Below, piece by piece: positions 1 through 8,465 of a stretch of 64,000 bases of DNA (within the stretch, counting starts at the first letter, position 1; each line of letters starts with the position of its first letter). The stretch is taken from assembly GCF_934630525.1 (NCBI RefSeq), contig NZ_CAKTVX010000003.1, positions 240,032-304,031 on the forward strand, in the 5' to 3' direction. The position numbers and the translations under genes were made by a program. The notes beneath the pieces are model-generated. The model had not been told where the DNA came from, searched no databases, and saw nothing but the letters and a program-made list of their open reading frames with translations. This DNA comes from an uncultured Slackia sp. GTDB taxonomy: Bacteria > Actinomycetota > Coriobacteriia > Coriobacteriales > Eggerthellaceae.

Positions 1-1281
1 GCAACCGGAGGACTTCGACCTCGCGCGGCGAAAGACGGCACTCCTCAGTCAACTGAGACAAACGTGTTTCGAGGGTTTTCTTCATAAGCGCGCCTTCGGC
101 AGGCAGGCTTTCCGTTATGCGAACGATATCGAGCTCCTTGAAGACGAAGAAGAAGAGGCAGACGAAAACGATCACGGTCAGCATGCTGAAGAATGCTATT
201 TCAACAGGATCTATCAGCTCGTGAAAGGAGGTGAAGTCCCCAATGAGAAAGCCTGCAAACGACCCTGCATGCTGAGCAGCAGCGCACCAACCGAACAAAT
301 GGATAAACGACCCTTTTGCTCGAATTGCTACATAGGGAAAGACGAGAAGCACCAAACATTCGAACAAGATACTTCCCCCAGAGCGCAAGCGATGGAGACC
401 ACGCTTGTGAGGGGGGTACCTATCATCAGGATACTGTATCCTGCAACAAACAACGGCAGGCAAAAGCGATAAAGATAGAGGATGGGGTTTTCTCCGCCCA
501 CCGTAACGACGAGCATCAGGTTGAGCAGGAATATCCCGATCATTGTGGCGTAAACGGCGTTGCTATAGAAAGCGGAGGTGCTGCCGAAAACGGGTAAAAC
601 CCGAAGCAGCCCGCAAGCCAGTCCCATCACGATGCAGCTTATCAGGATTTTCGTCAGTCCGTTTTGCCACAGCACTTCCCGGCGCTGGCTTCGGGGTTGT
701 TCGTTGGCGCACAGGATAAGCGTTATACCGGATGCCAAGGGCAACGCGACCACCACGGAAAAGTAAGCGACGGGCGGCAAAACATGGATGATTAGACAGA
801 GGACAGCTGCAAAAAGACACGAGAGGGTCACATGACCGGCCAGTCGCTCAGAACTGAGGTTCAGGAAGAGTGCGCCCCAGGAGAGCAGAAGAACGGAGTT
901 GCCGGCGCCAATGAGCGCGGTAGAAGCTATCACAAGCGCTATTGAATCGATATAGTTGAGCGCCGCGACTAGCATGAACGTCCCTAGTGACGTTGTACCT
1001 ACGGCAAAAGCAATCGCCCATTGCCCCGAGCTGAGAACATCGAGCTTTCGCATGAGGAACATCATGGCTATGAGACCTATGGAAATTGTTGCGGAAAAGC
1101 ACACGCGAACGAGCAGCATTGGATAGAACGTTTCCGTGCCCACAACCAATCGCGGGCAGTTGACCACAACCGACAGGGAGAAAGCAAAGTAGTAGCCGAT
1201 ACCCAGCATCAACCATGGTTTCTCGTGCCATGCCTGCAGCATGGTTGTGACACATTCGCGCGAAATACCCAAATGAGACAT
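1..1281 (-). pseudogene. LuxR-family regulator with multi-span membrane N-terminus, frameshifted, runs off left edge
   Basis: Membrane-anchored transcriptional regulator of the Coriobacteriia type: about ten hydrophobic segments followed by a C-terminal LuxR helix-turn-helix, of which only the beginning (LSPREVEVLRL) lies in the window. I place the start at 1281 because a purine-rich GAAGGGGGG lies just upstream of that ATG. The first frame stops at 328, but translation continues perfectly in the neighbouring frame (LFECLVLLVFPY onward, then AEGALMKKTLETRLSQL) up to position 1. The switch is at a run of five C on the + strand (375-379, G on the coding strand); one extra G would restore a single protein. 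It may be a real inactivation, a phase-variable tract or a sequence error. It is divergent from the flavoprotein at 1448, its probable target. Confidence 0.8.
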
Positions 1282-1328
1282 AGGCCCCCCTTCCCTTCGG
1301 AAGAATACTCTGACAAGCATCTACGCGT

Positions 1329-1369
1329 CATCGGCCATTATGGCCGATGTGCGATTTTGAGTAAAATCG
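1329..1369. promoter_or_regulatory. Two adjacent inverted repeats in a divergent promoter region
   Basis: Arms CATCGGCCAT (1329-1338) and ATGGCCGATG (1340-1349) are perfectly complementary around one T. Directly after it, CGATTTT (1352-1358) and AAAATCG (1363-1369) form a second dyad. They lie between the divergent LuxR gene and the flavoprotein gene, so they are candidate operators for the regulator. The function is inferred from position only. Confidence 0.55.
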
Positions 1370-1447
1370 TTCGTTTCGACCGAAGCCGCCACCTTTCCAT
1401 CTTGAGTATATCTGTTCATCGAAGGTTCCATCGAAAGGAGATATAGA

Positions 1448-3184
1448 ATGAAGGTAACGAGGAGGGACTTTTTCAAAGGCGCCGCCTTCACCGGAGCGGC
1501 CGCCGCAGCTGCCGCTGTAGGAATGAGCGTGCCCGTGACCGCCCTAGCCGACGAGGCCGCAAAGGCCGAAGAGCCCGCCAACTCCTATCTAGGTATCTAC
1601 GGCGGTGACACCCAGTACTTACCTGTACGGGCTATTGGGGAGAAGCCGACATTTCGTAACGGCGTTGTGGCCTTCGAGGACCGCGTCATTGGCGACGACG
1701 AGATTCAGCGTGTGGATTCGTGCGACTTTCTGGTTATCGGTGCGGGCATCTGCGGTATCGTAGGCGCCCTCAAAGCCTCGAGCGAGGGTGCGAAGGTCAT
1801 CTGCGTGGAAAAGACTTCTCGTGGTCGCAGCACCTGGGAATCCATGGGTGGCTATGGTTCGAAAGCTCAAGAGGCAAGCGACAACGAGGTGGATCCGGCC
1901 CGTTTCGCCGATGCTATTCTGCGAGGCTCCTGTTTTCGCGCCCTACCCGAAGTCGTTTGGTCCTATATTAACAACTCGGGCGAAGCCATCGATTTTGTTC
2001 AGGATGTACTCGACGAGTCGGAATACGACATCGAAATCTACAATACCACTCAGCCCGAGACTGGCTATGACCTTGTAACCATCCAGGCTGAACATAAGTT
2101 CAAAATCACCGGTCCCGTTGAGTGGAAAGCCCACATGACTGGTATGTTCCCTATGGCTGCTCTCACTTCGGTAGCCGAAAGTCGCGACAATATCGATTTG
2201 CGTCTATATACCGCCGGCGTCCAACTCATCCAAGATGCTTCCGGCAAGGTAACTGGCGCCATCGTGAAGGATGAGAGCGGCTACTACCGCATCGACGCCG
2301 GCAAGGGAGTTTTGCTTGCAACGGGCGGGTACCACAACAACCTTGATATGATGAAGGCCTGGCTGCGTCCGGAGGACTACGCCGTACCTTATCAGGAGGA
2401 CGCTGCGATTGGCGATACGGGCGATGGCCATATGATGGGATTGAAGGTCGGAGCGAACATGGATCCCGTGCCCCATTGCGCAATGATCTTCAGCGGCGGC
2501 TATCCTGATGAGGCGAGTCGTAGGTGTCCGGCTAAACAAATGGTGCGTGCCGTAGCCCCTCTTGTGGACGGGCGTGGTCGGCGATTCTGCAATGAAGCCC
2601 ACCAGAAAGAGTGTGTGGCCAATGCATTGAACACCGCTCATACCTTTAACGGTGGAGCCTGGTTCATTTTCGACCAAGATGTCATGGATACCATGAAGGA
2701 GCCGATGGATAAGTATTTTGCCAATGGAACGTTGGCAAAAGGCGAAACCCTTGACGATTTGGCGAAGGCTCTGGGCATTCCCGCAGAGAGGCTCAAAGAA
2801 ACTATCGATACGTGGAATGGCTACTTCGATGCCGAAACGCCTACTGATCTTGCCTTCCGTCGCGACCTGGTCTCCGTCAATCCCGTCGTCAAGGCGTTCA
2901 CCGAAGGAAAGGTGCAGGCGAGCGCTCTTCCCGTCAAGCGCGGCCCCTTCTACTCCATGACTTGTTCCGCGACCTTCCTAACCACTGTGAGCGGTCTCAT
3001 CATCGACGAAAAATGCCGCGTGCTCGACACAAGCGGTGACGTGATCGAGGGCCTGTATGCTGGCGGCAACGCTTCGGGTGGTATGTACTCCGATGTGTAT
3101 CCGCGCCATCTGCCTTCCACCTCCGTGGGAAGGGCAGCAACTTTCGGCTATGTCGCCGCCCGTCATGCTACGAAGGGAGAATAG
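1448..3184 (+). CDS. Tat-exported FAD-dependent reductase (fumarate/urocanate reductase-like flavoprotein)
   Basis: 578-aa secreted flavoprotein of the FAD_binding_2 family (flavocytochrome c fumarate reductase-like). It has an N-terminal twin-arginine motif TRRDFFKG and an alanine-rich signal peptide to about residue 34. The Rossmann motif GAGICG is at residues 98-103 with its partner VICVEK, and a C-terminal FAD-contact block contains GLYAGGNASGG. There is no FMN_bind or haem motif in the protein itself; electrons most likely come from the multihaem lipoprotein encoded 2 bp downstream. The substrate cannot be predicted. The start is supported by GAAAGGAGAT just upstream. The divergent LuxR membrane regulator and the palindromes between them suggest substrate-responsive control. 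Confidence 0.88.
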   Translation: MKVTRRDFFKGAAFTGAAAAAAAVGMSVPVTALADEAAKAEEPANSYLGIYGGDTQYLPVRAIGEKPTFRNGVVAFEDRVIGDDEIQRVDSCDFLVIGAGICGIVGALKASSEGAKVICVEKTSRGRSTWESMGGYGSKAQEASDNEVDPARFADAILRGSCFRALPEVVWSYINNSGEAIDFVQDVLDESEYDIEIYNTTQPETGYDLVTIQAEHKFKITGPVEWKAHMTGMFPMAALTSVAESRDNIDLRLYTAGVQLIQDASGKVTGAIVKDESGYYRIDAGKGVLLATGGYHNNLDMMKAWLRPEDYAVPYQEDAAIGDTGDGHMMGLKVGANMDPVPHCAMIFSGGYPDEASRRCPAKQMVRAVAPLVDGRGRRFCNEAHQKECVANALNTAHTFNGGAWFIFDQDVMDTMKEPMDKYFANGTLAKGETLDDLAKALGIPAERLKETIDTWNGYFDAETPTDLAFRRDLVSVNPVVKAFTEGKVQASALPVKRGPFYSMTCSATFLTTVSGLIIDEKCRVLDTSGDVIEGLYAGGNASGGMYSDVYPRHLPSTSVGRAATFGYVAARHATKGE

Positions 3185-3186
3185 AG

Positions 3187-3588
3187 ATGAAATTGAAGAA
3201 GCATGTTGCCAACGCTGGAGTGATCTGCTGCACTATTGCGCTTTGTGCCGCGGTAGCTGCCTGTTCGCCAGCCACCGATGGTGCAAATCCAAACACCGCT
3301 GAGGATACTGCTGTATCTGAGATCGTAAACGCATCGCCGACCGATCCCTATGTGTCCGACGAGGTGTGCTTGAGCTGCCATGGTGGTACCTATGAAGCTG
3401 TGGCGCAGCTGACCGACGCCTATGGCGATTCTAACCCCCATGCGGGCGCTCATGGAAATGGTACGATGTCGTGCGGCACCTGTCATACTGATGGTAGCAG
3501 CAAGCCCCTTGACGAGAACAACTACTGCTTGAATTGCCATAATTGGCCACGTGAGGAACAGGCCTATATCAAGTACATGGATCTGTAG
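3187..3588 (+). CDS. Tri-haem cytochrome c lipoprotein, electron donor to the flavoprotein
   Basis: 133-aa lipoprotein with signal peptide and lipobox VAAC (Cys26). Three CXXCH haem-attachment motifs lie at residues 61-65 (CLSCH), 96-100 (CGTCH) and 114-118 (CLNCH). Extra histidines in NPHAGAH could be distal ligands. It resembles the small NapC/NrfH-independent cytochrome c3/c7-like donors that accompany FAD-binding reductases in Eggerthellaceae. The stop of the flavoprotein and this ATG are 2 bp apart, so the two are co-translated. Inferred role: it passes electrons from a membrane quinol oxidoreductase to the exported flavoprotein. No membrane quinol dehydrogenase is encoded beside it. Confidence 0.85.
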   Translation: MKLKKHVANAGVICCTIALCAAVAACSPATDGANPNTAEDTAVSEIVNASPTDPYVSDEVCLSCHGGTYEAVAQLTDAYGDSNPHAGAHGNGTMSCGTCHTDGSSKPLDENNYCLNCHNWPREEQAYIKYMDL

Positions 3589-3624
3589 GTAAAAGCAGTA
3601 GAAAGCTAGCAGGTCTTCGGTGGA

Positions 3625-3658
3625 AAGGGAGCCTCGGTTCTGGGGTTCCCTTGTTATG
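3625..3658 (+). terminator. Probable terminator after the cytochrome gene
   Basis: Arms AAGGGAGCC (3625-3633) and GGTTCCCTT (3644-3652) pair with one mismatch and are followed by a short T-containing tract. The hairpin sits 37 bp after the cytochrome stop codon. The weak T-run lowers certainty. Confidence 0.4.
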
Positions 3659-4270
3659 CAATAGAGCCGCGAAAAAAAGGGTCGCCAATCGGCGAGCGCC
3701 TCTGCCTCCGCCTCCCTTGGAGATGCCGTTTTATTCGGGGCTGGCTGACGTGGCGCCGCGCAACCTTCGCTATACTATGCGGGTTGCAGTCAGTTGCAGA
3801 AGGGCAAGCGAGTGCGCGTGCGCGCGAAAGAATGCAATAATCAAAATGTTGTAACTTCTATGAAGCTGTAGAACATGAGCTACGTTGTTCGGGTAGATCT
3901 GCCTTCTGCAAATGGGCGAGAACGAGACATGCTGCAACGCCCAAGAAAGCCGTAACGGAAAGGGCAAGCATAACCGGCACGAATCTCACCCACACAAACT
4001 ATCGAAGAGCCCTTTTTTGCGTTTTTTGCTCTTCGAGAATGGGAGGAGGGGTAGCGAGGCATTGCTTCTCAGCAAGGCGCCAAGCCGTCGAACGTGCACA
4101 AGCTCGTACAATAGGATACGCCCCCGTCGTTCCGTTCAGTTGTCGCACCCACCTTCTTGTCCATCCTCATTTTATGTGAACGGTCATCAGGCATTTCTCC
4201 TCGTTTGTTGTGAAGACGAAACCCTCTTCGACGCCCATACTTCGCACTGTTTGGCAACCACCGTCTTCAC
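3659..4270. other. Intergenic region, about 610 bp, no supported gene
   Basis: Holds no reading frame with plausible codon use or a ribosome site. It must contain the promoter of the flavoprotein at 4282. I see no clear operator dyad or RNA gene here. Confidence 0.5.
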
Positions 4271-4281
4271 AAGGAGGAGAA

Positions 4282-5988
4282 ATGACGGACATGAACCGAA
4301 GGAGCTTCCTGAAGGGTAGCGCTCTGGCAGCAGCCGGGGCAACCTTCATGGGGCTGGCAGCATGCGCTCCCGCAGGCAGCGGGCAGAACGCCCCGAAAGC
4401 CGACGCCGTCGACAGCACGGAGACGCTCCCCGCCGACTTGCGCGCAGAGGACTTCAAGTACAGCGTGGTGGAGCGGCAATCCATTACCGAGTTCTCCGAG
4501 GAAGCCACCTACGATATCGTAGTCGTCGGCGCCGGATGCGCAGGCGTTCCCGCCGTGCTGACCGCCGTCGAAGAGGGCGCTACGGTGGCCTGCCTGCAGA
4601 AGGAACCCACCGTAGCCGCCAACGGCAACGGCGTGTCCTTCGTGGTGAAGGACAAGTCGAACTTGGCAGGCATCCGACGCTGGAGGTCCGATTGGTCGCG
4701 GCTCAACGACTGGCGAGTGAACAACGAGCTGTTCGACTATTACGTGGAATACGCCGAGGAGGCCGTGCCCTGGGTCATCGCCCGCGGTATCGAGGAGGGT
4801 ATCGATCCCGTCGCCTTCGCCACCTCGTCGTCCATCGCCTATGACGACGGTGGCCTGGTCGCCGTTTGCGACGCCACTCAGGCGTCCAACCAGGATCTCA
4901 TGGTCGCCCTGGCCAAGCGAGCCGAAGCCCAAGGTGCCGACTTCTACTATTCCACCCCCTGCGTCCAGCTGGTCCAGGAGGCGGACGGAACGGTGACCGG
5001 CGCCATCGGCAAGCGCGAGGACGGCAGTTACATCAAGCTGAACGCCACCAAGGGCGTCATCCTGGCAGCCGGCGACTACATGAATAACGACTCCATGGTC
5101 GACCGCAATCTCAACGATGCCACCATGTTTCCCTTCGTGCTGGAAAACCACACGGGCGATGGCCACATCCTGGGCATCCTGGCAGGCGGTCGCATGGCTC
5201 CCCTCGGCCATGCCCGCCAGATCCACACCAACTATATCGGTCCCTTTATGTTTTTCCCGTTCCTGGCCTTGGATTTCGAGGGAAACCGGTTCTGCAACGA
5301 GACTATCCCCATGTCGAGCCTCAACATCGCCATGGCGCAGACCTACAAGCCGGAAGGCCGAGGCATCCACTACCGCCTCTTCGACTCCAAAACGGATACG
5401 TTCTACCCCAGCAGCCTGGGCATCCCGCCGGTATTCCTGGCGGGCCAGGGTTCAGCCTGGATGGATCCGGAAATCGTCGTTTCGGGCAACACGCTAGAGG
5501 AGCTGTGCGAGACAGCAGGCATTCCCGTGGAAACCGGCGTTGCGGCCATCGAGCGCTACAACGAGATGTGCGCCCAGGGCCGCGACGACGACTTCGGCGT
5601 GCCAGGCGACCATCTGGTGGCCATGGACACGCCGCCCTTCTACTGCATCAAGGGAGACGTGGGCATGTCGGGCATCAACGCTGGCGTCATGGTGGACGGC
5701 TTCTACCGAGTCGTCGACAACGACAAGGCACCCATTCCCGGCCTGTACGCTGCAGGAATCCAGGCAGGAAACCCCTGCGGCGGCATCAACTGGAACATGC
5801 CCGGAGGCTTCTCCAACGCCAGCATGTTCACATCGGGACGCTACACCGTTCTCCACGCCCTTACGGGAGACGCGATGAAGCCAAGCAAGACGGAGTCCTT
5901 CGACAACCTGGCCGACCGCTTCGTCGGCGAGGACGGCGGATACGCATGGGACAGCCCCGCATGCGCCACAGCCATCACCGTGTGGTAG
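4282..5988 (+). CDS. Tat/lipoprotein FAD-dependent reductase (fumarate reductase-like)
   Basis: 568-aa exported flavoprotein. I chose ATG 4282 because AAGGAGGAGA ends 1 bp before it; an upstream in-frame ATG lacks a ribosome site. The signal has the twin-arginine motif NRRSFLKG and a lipobox GLAAC (Cys28), so the protein is probably a lipid-anchored Tat substrate. The FAD Rossmann motif GAGCAG is at residues 83-88, and the C-terminal block contains GLYAAGIQAGNPCGG. There is no FMN_bind domain or haem motif. The substrate is unknown and no cytochrome gene adjoins it. It is convergent with the membrane LuxR gene ending at 6048, a likely regulator by neighbourhood. Confidence 0.87.
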   Translation: MTDMNRRSFLKGSALAAAGATFMGLAACAPAGSGQNAPKADAVDSTETLPADLRAEDFKYSVVERQSITEFSEEATYDIVVVGAGCAGVPAVLTAVEEGATVACLQKEPTVAANGNGVSFVVKDKSNLAGIRRWRSDWSRLNDWRVNNELFDYYVEYAEEAVPWVIARGIEEGIDPVAFATSSSIAYDDGGLVAVCDATQASNQDLMVALAKRAEAQGADFYYSTPCVQLVQEADGTVTGAIGKREDGSYIKLNATKGVILAAGDYMNNDSMVDRNLNDATMFPFVLENHTGDGHILGILAGGRMAPLGHARQIHTNYIGPFMFFPFLALDFEGNRFCNETIPMSSLNIAMAQTYKPEGRGIHYRLFDSKTDTFYPSSLGIPPVFLAGQGSAWMDPEIVVSGNTLEELCETAGIPVETGVAAIERYNEMCAQGRDDDFGVPGDHLVAMDTPPFYCIKGDVGMSGINAGVMVDGFYRVVDNDKAPIPGLYAAGIQAGNPCGGINWNMPGGFSNASMFTSGRYTVLHALTGDAMKPSKTESFDNLADRFVGEDGGYAWDSPACATAITVW

Positions 5989-6047
5989 CAACCGTCCGAT
6001 AGCGAGCGGCCGACCCGCAAACGCAGACTCGACCAGGCCCCGCCGCA

Positions 6048-7577
6048 TCAACCCCTCCGATGCGACGGGGCCTCCCCTTTCCCTTCCTCGTTCACGAGGT
6101 CGATGAGCTCTTGGCGCGAGTGAATGCCCAGCTTCGCATACAGCCCTTTGGCGTAGGTGCGCACGCTGTTGATGGACACCTGCATGAGCTCGGCGATGCG
6201 CCTCTGCGTATGGCCTTCGGACAGAAGCGCCATGACCTGCGACTCCCGGGCGGTAAGGTCGTGCGCCGCGGCCAACCTCCCGAACACGGCCGGCGAATCG
6301 GCAGGAACCGACTCCTGGCCGCAGGGCTGAGCGGGCGCAACCGATGGGCGCTCGGAGCCATGACAGCTGCGCACGCTTGCCCACCGCACCATGCCAATCG
6401 TGATGGCAAAGGCCGTGAGCAACACGATTCCGCGAGCCAGAAACGCCGCATCATCCGAGGAGAAATTGGCGAACCCCACGGCCTCAGCCATGAAGGCCAC
6501 AAGGAAAATGCCCGGAAGAACCATCGTCGCCACAGCCCAGCGGGCGTCTATCCCCCGGTCGCGCGACCACCAGACAGACGCCAGCCACAGCAGGACCATC
6601 GCCAAAGGCCGACTAGGCAGGACGACCTCCACGCATGCTGCGGCAAGCGCCGGATAGAACAAGGCGGCGCAGTAAAGCGAGGCGATGCACAGCAGCAGGA
6701 AAGCAGTCCACGGAACAGGGTCGCCGCCGCGACGTCGCAGCAGCACGCAAAGGGCCACTCCGCCGAACAGCACGAACCCGATGGCGCAGTGAATCCACCC
6801 ATCAAAGGTCCACACCCCGTTGACCGGAGCCCAGTGAATCCCCAGGAACACGCCGCTTCCCAGTAGATAGCCCCACAGGATAAGGAGCAGCAACCCACTG
6901 GTGCGGAAGGACGGCTTGATGTCTTCGGCGGCGGGCTGCATCCCCTCCTCCGCGCTGCGGGACCCCTCCCCTTCGCGCTCGATCGGGAAGAGAAGCGCCA
7001 CCACCCCCGAAGCCATGAGCATCAGGAAATTGGAGTCGGTCTGCACAAGGCCCAAAGCCGACCCGACGGCAGGAAGGGCGATCCCCACAAGAAAAGAAAG
7101 CAGCAGGGATCCGGCAACCAGCATCGCAAGCCGGTTGTACAGGTACGTTTGCGCCGCAGAAGCCAAGCGAAGGGAAAGCGAGAACGCGTAAAAGCCCATG
7201 GCCAGCGGATACAGCCAGAAGAACACTGAAGGCGCAGGCTGATCGGACAGCCTGAAAGCCAGAAGAGCGCCCACCACGGCAGCTAGAAGCACCAGAGACA
7301 CAGCGACGGTATAGCGTCGCCCGGCCGCAACGAGCAAAGCGGAACGCCGTTCTCCGCGTCCGGACTGCGCAAGCGCCACCACAGCCCCTAGGACGAACAC
7401 GAACGCGACAACACCGGTCTGGGCGCAAGTAGCAAGAGCCGCAGGAGCTTCGGGGAACAGTTCCGGAGGAAACACGAACAGGACGAACAGCGACCAGTAA
7501 AGGGTTAGGGACATGGCAAACGCAAGCGGTCTTTTGCGCTCCGCAAACCACGACCCTCTCGATTCGTCCTGACCCAT
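6048..7577 (-). CDS. LuxR-family regulator with multi-span membrane N-terminus
   Basis: About 509 aa from ATG 7577 (in-frame upstream ATGs at 7625 and 7721 have no better ribosome site; even 7577 has only a weak AAGG). The N-terminal two thirds is a string of roughly twelve hydrophobic segments resembling MFS-like sensor domains. The C-terminal end is a LuxR/GerE helix-turn-helix beginning LTARESQVMALLSEGHTQ and ending near LGIHSRQELIDLV. This architecture is characteristic of Eggerthellaceae regulators placed beside one secreted flavoprotein. The target is probably the convergent flavoprotein gene at 4282-5988. Ligand unknown. Confidence 0.85.
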   Translation of the reverse strand: MGQDESRGSWFAERKRPLAFAMSLTLYWSLFVLFVFPPELFPEAPAALATCAQTGVVAFVFVLGAVVALAQSGRGERRSALLVAAGRRYTVAVSLVLLAAVVGALLAFRLSDQPAPSVFFWLYPLAMGFYAFSLSLRLASAAQTYLYNRLAMLVAGSLLLSFLVGIALPAVGSALGLVQTDSNFLMLMASGVVALLFPIEREGEGSRSAEEGMQPAAEDIKPSFRTSGLLLLILWGYLLGSGVFLGIHWAPVNGVWTFDGWIHCAIGFVLFGGVALCVLLRRRGGDPVPWTAFLLLCIASLYCAALFYPALAAACVEVVLPSRPLAMVLLWLASVWWSRDRGIDARWAVATMVLPGIFLVAFMAEAVGFANFSSDDAAFLARGIVLLTAFAITIGMVRWASVRSCHGSERPSVAPAQPCGQESVPADSPAVFGRLAAAHDLTARESQVMALLSEGHTQRRIAELMQVSINSVRTYAKGLYAKLGIHSRQELIDLVNEEGKGEAPSHRRG

Positions 7578-7716
7578 GCGCCTTGCTTTCGAATTCCCCT
7601 TCGGGACCGCCGCGCGATCCCCCATGACGCAATGCATTGTAAACCATAACGGCGCCAACGGCTTCGGCCTTCGCCCATACAGCAAACAGCTAGGTAGATG
7701 CCACCCCGATCGTCGA

Positions 7717-7779
7717 GCCAAAACCGGACACTTTGTTTCGGCGCCCCGGGGAAACGCAAACGAGGTGTCCAGTTTTGGC
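7717..7779. repeat. Inverted repeats resembling IS ends (IR junction)
   Basis: GCCAAAACCGGACAC (7717-7731) and GTGTCCAGTTTTGGC (7765-7779) are inverted copies with one mismatch, separated by 33 bp. The second begins with TGTCC, as a left end of IS3-family elements does, and precedes an orfA-like frame. The first has the orientation of a right end. Confidence 0.6.
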
Positions 7780-8190
7780 CCGGAACCTCCCTGCAGCCCG
7801 CGTTCCGCGCTACGACAAGCGGCTCAAGGTCGCGGCCGCCCGGGTGGTGCCGAGCGGGGAGATGAGAGCCGTCGACCTCGCAAAGGAGCTCGGGGCCAAG
7901 GATTCCGCGCTCAGACGCTGGGCCCAGGAATACGGGGAGATGGGCGATGCCGCCTTTCCCGGCAACGGAAGCCCCAAGGCCAACAAGGACTGCGAGATCG
8001 CGAGGCCCAGGAAGAAGGCCGGGGAGCTCGAGCGCGAGAACGGGCTGCTAAAAAATTTCCGGGCCTTCTTGGGTCAAGGCCATGCGCGAGGTGCGGGCTC
8101 GTCAAGGCGCATAGGGGCGAATTCGGCCCCGTCATGCGGGCCGGCATTAACATTGTCGGCACGCGGGGCCTTCGGACGAAGATTTAGTTG
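7766..8190 (+). mobile_element. IS3-family transposase remnant (orfA and start of orfB)
   Basis: The + strand encodes a recognisable IS3/IS150-group OrfA: helix-turn-helix (AKELGAKDSALRRWAQEYG), the linker GSPKANKDCEIARPRKK and the coiled-coil end ERENGLLKNFRAFL. Just after it, another frame reads LVKAHRGEFGP, which matches the start of an OrfB, and then similarity ends. No DDE catalytic domain follows and I cannot find a right terminal repeat downstream, so the copy is truncated and inactive. It lies between two LuxR genes. No start codon with a ribosome site is evident. Confidence 0.75.
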
Positions 8191-8465
8191 ACAAAATCGG
8201 AGGATCCCCAGAGGGACGCCCAGGAAACTGACGTCCATTCGCACCACGAGCCAAGAAAACCCCTGAAGGATCCCGAGTTGAGCCAAGAATTCTTCTTTTC
8301 TGTCTTGCCGTCCGCCATACCAAGGCGTTATTGCTTACACTAATCGAGGAATTGGCTCCGTCCTGGTTGTGGCCTCTTGGCACGAGCCGAAAGCGAAAAC
8401 TCCACTCTTGATTTTGTTGGGTTTGTTACAATCAGCAACCAGAAACAGGAGGCGACAAAGATAAA

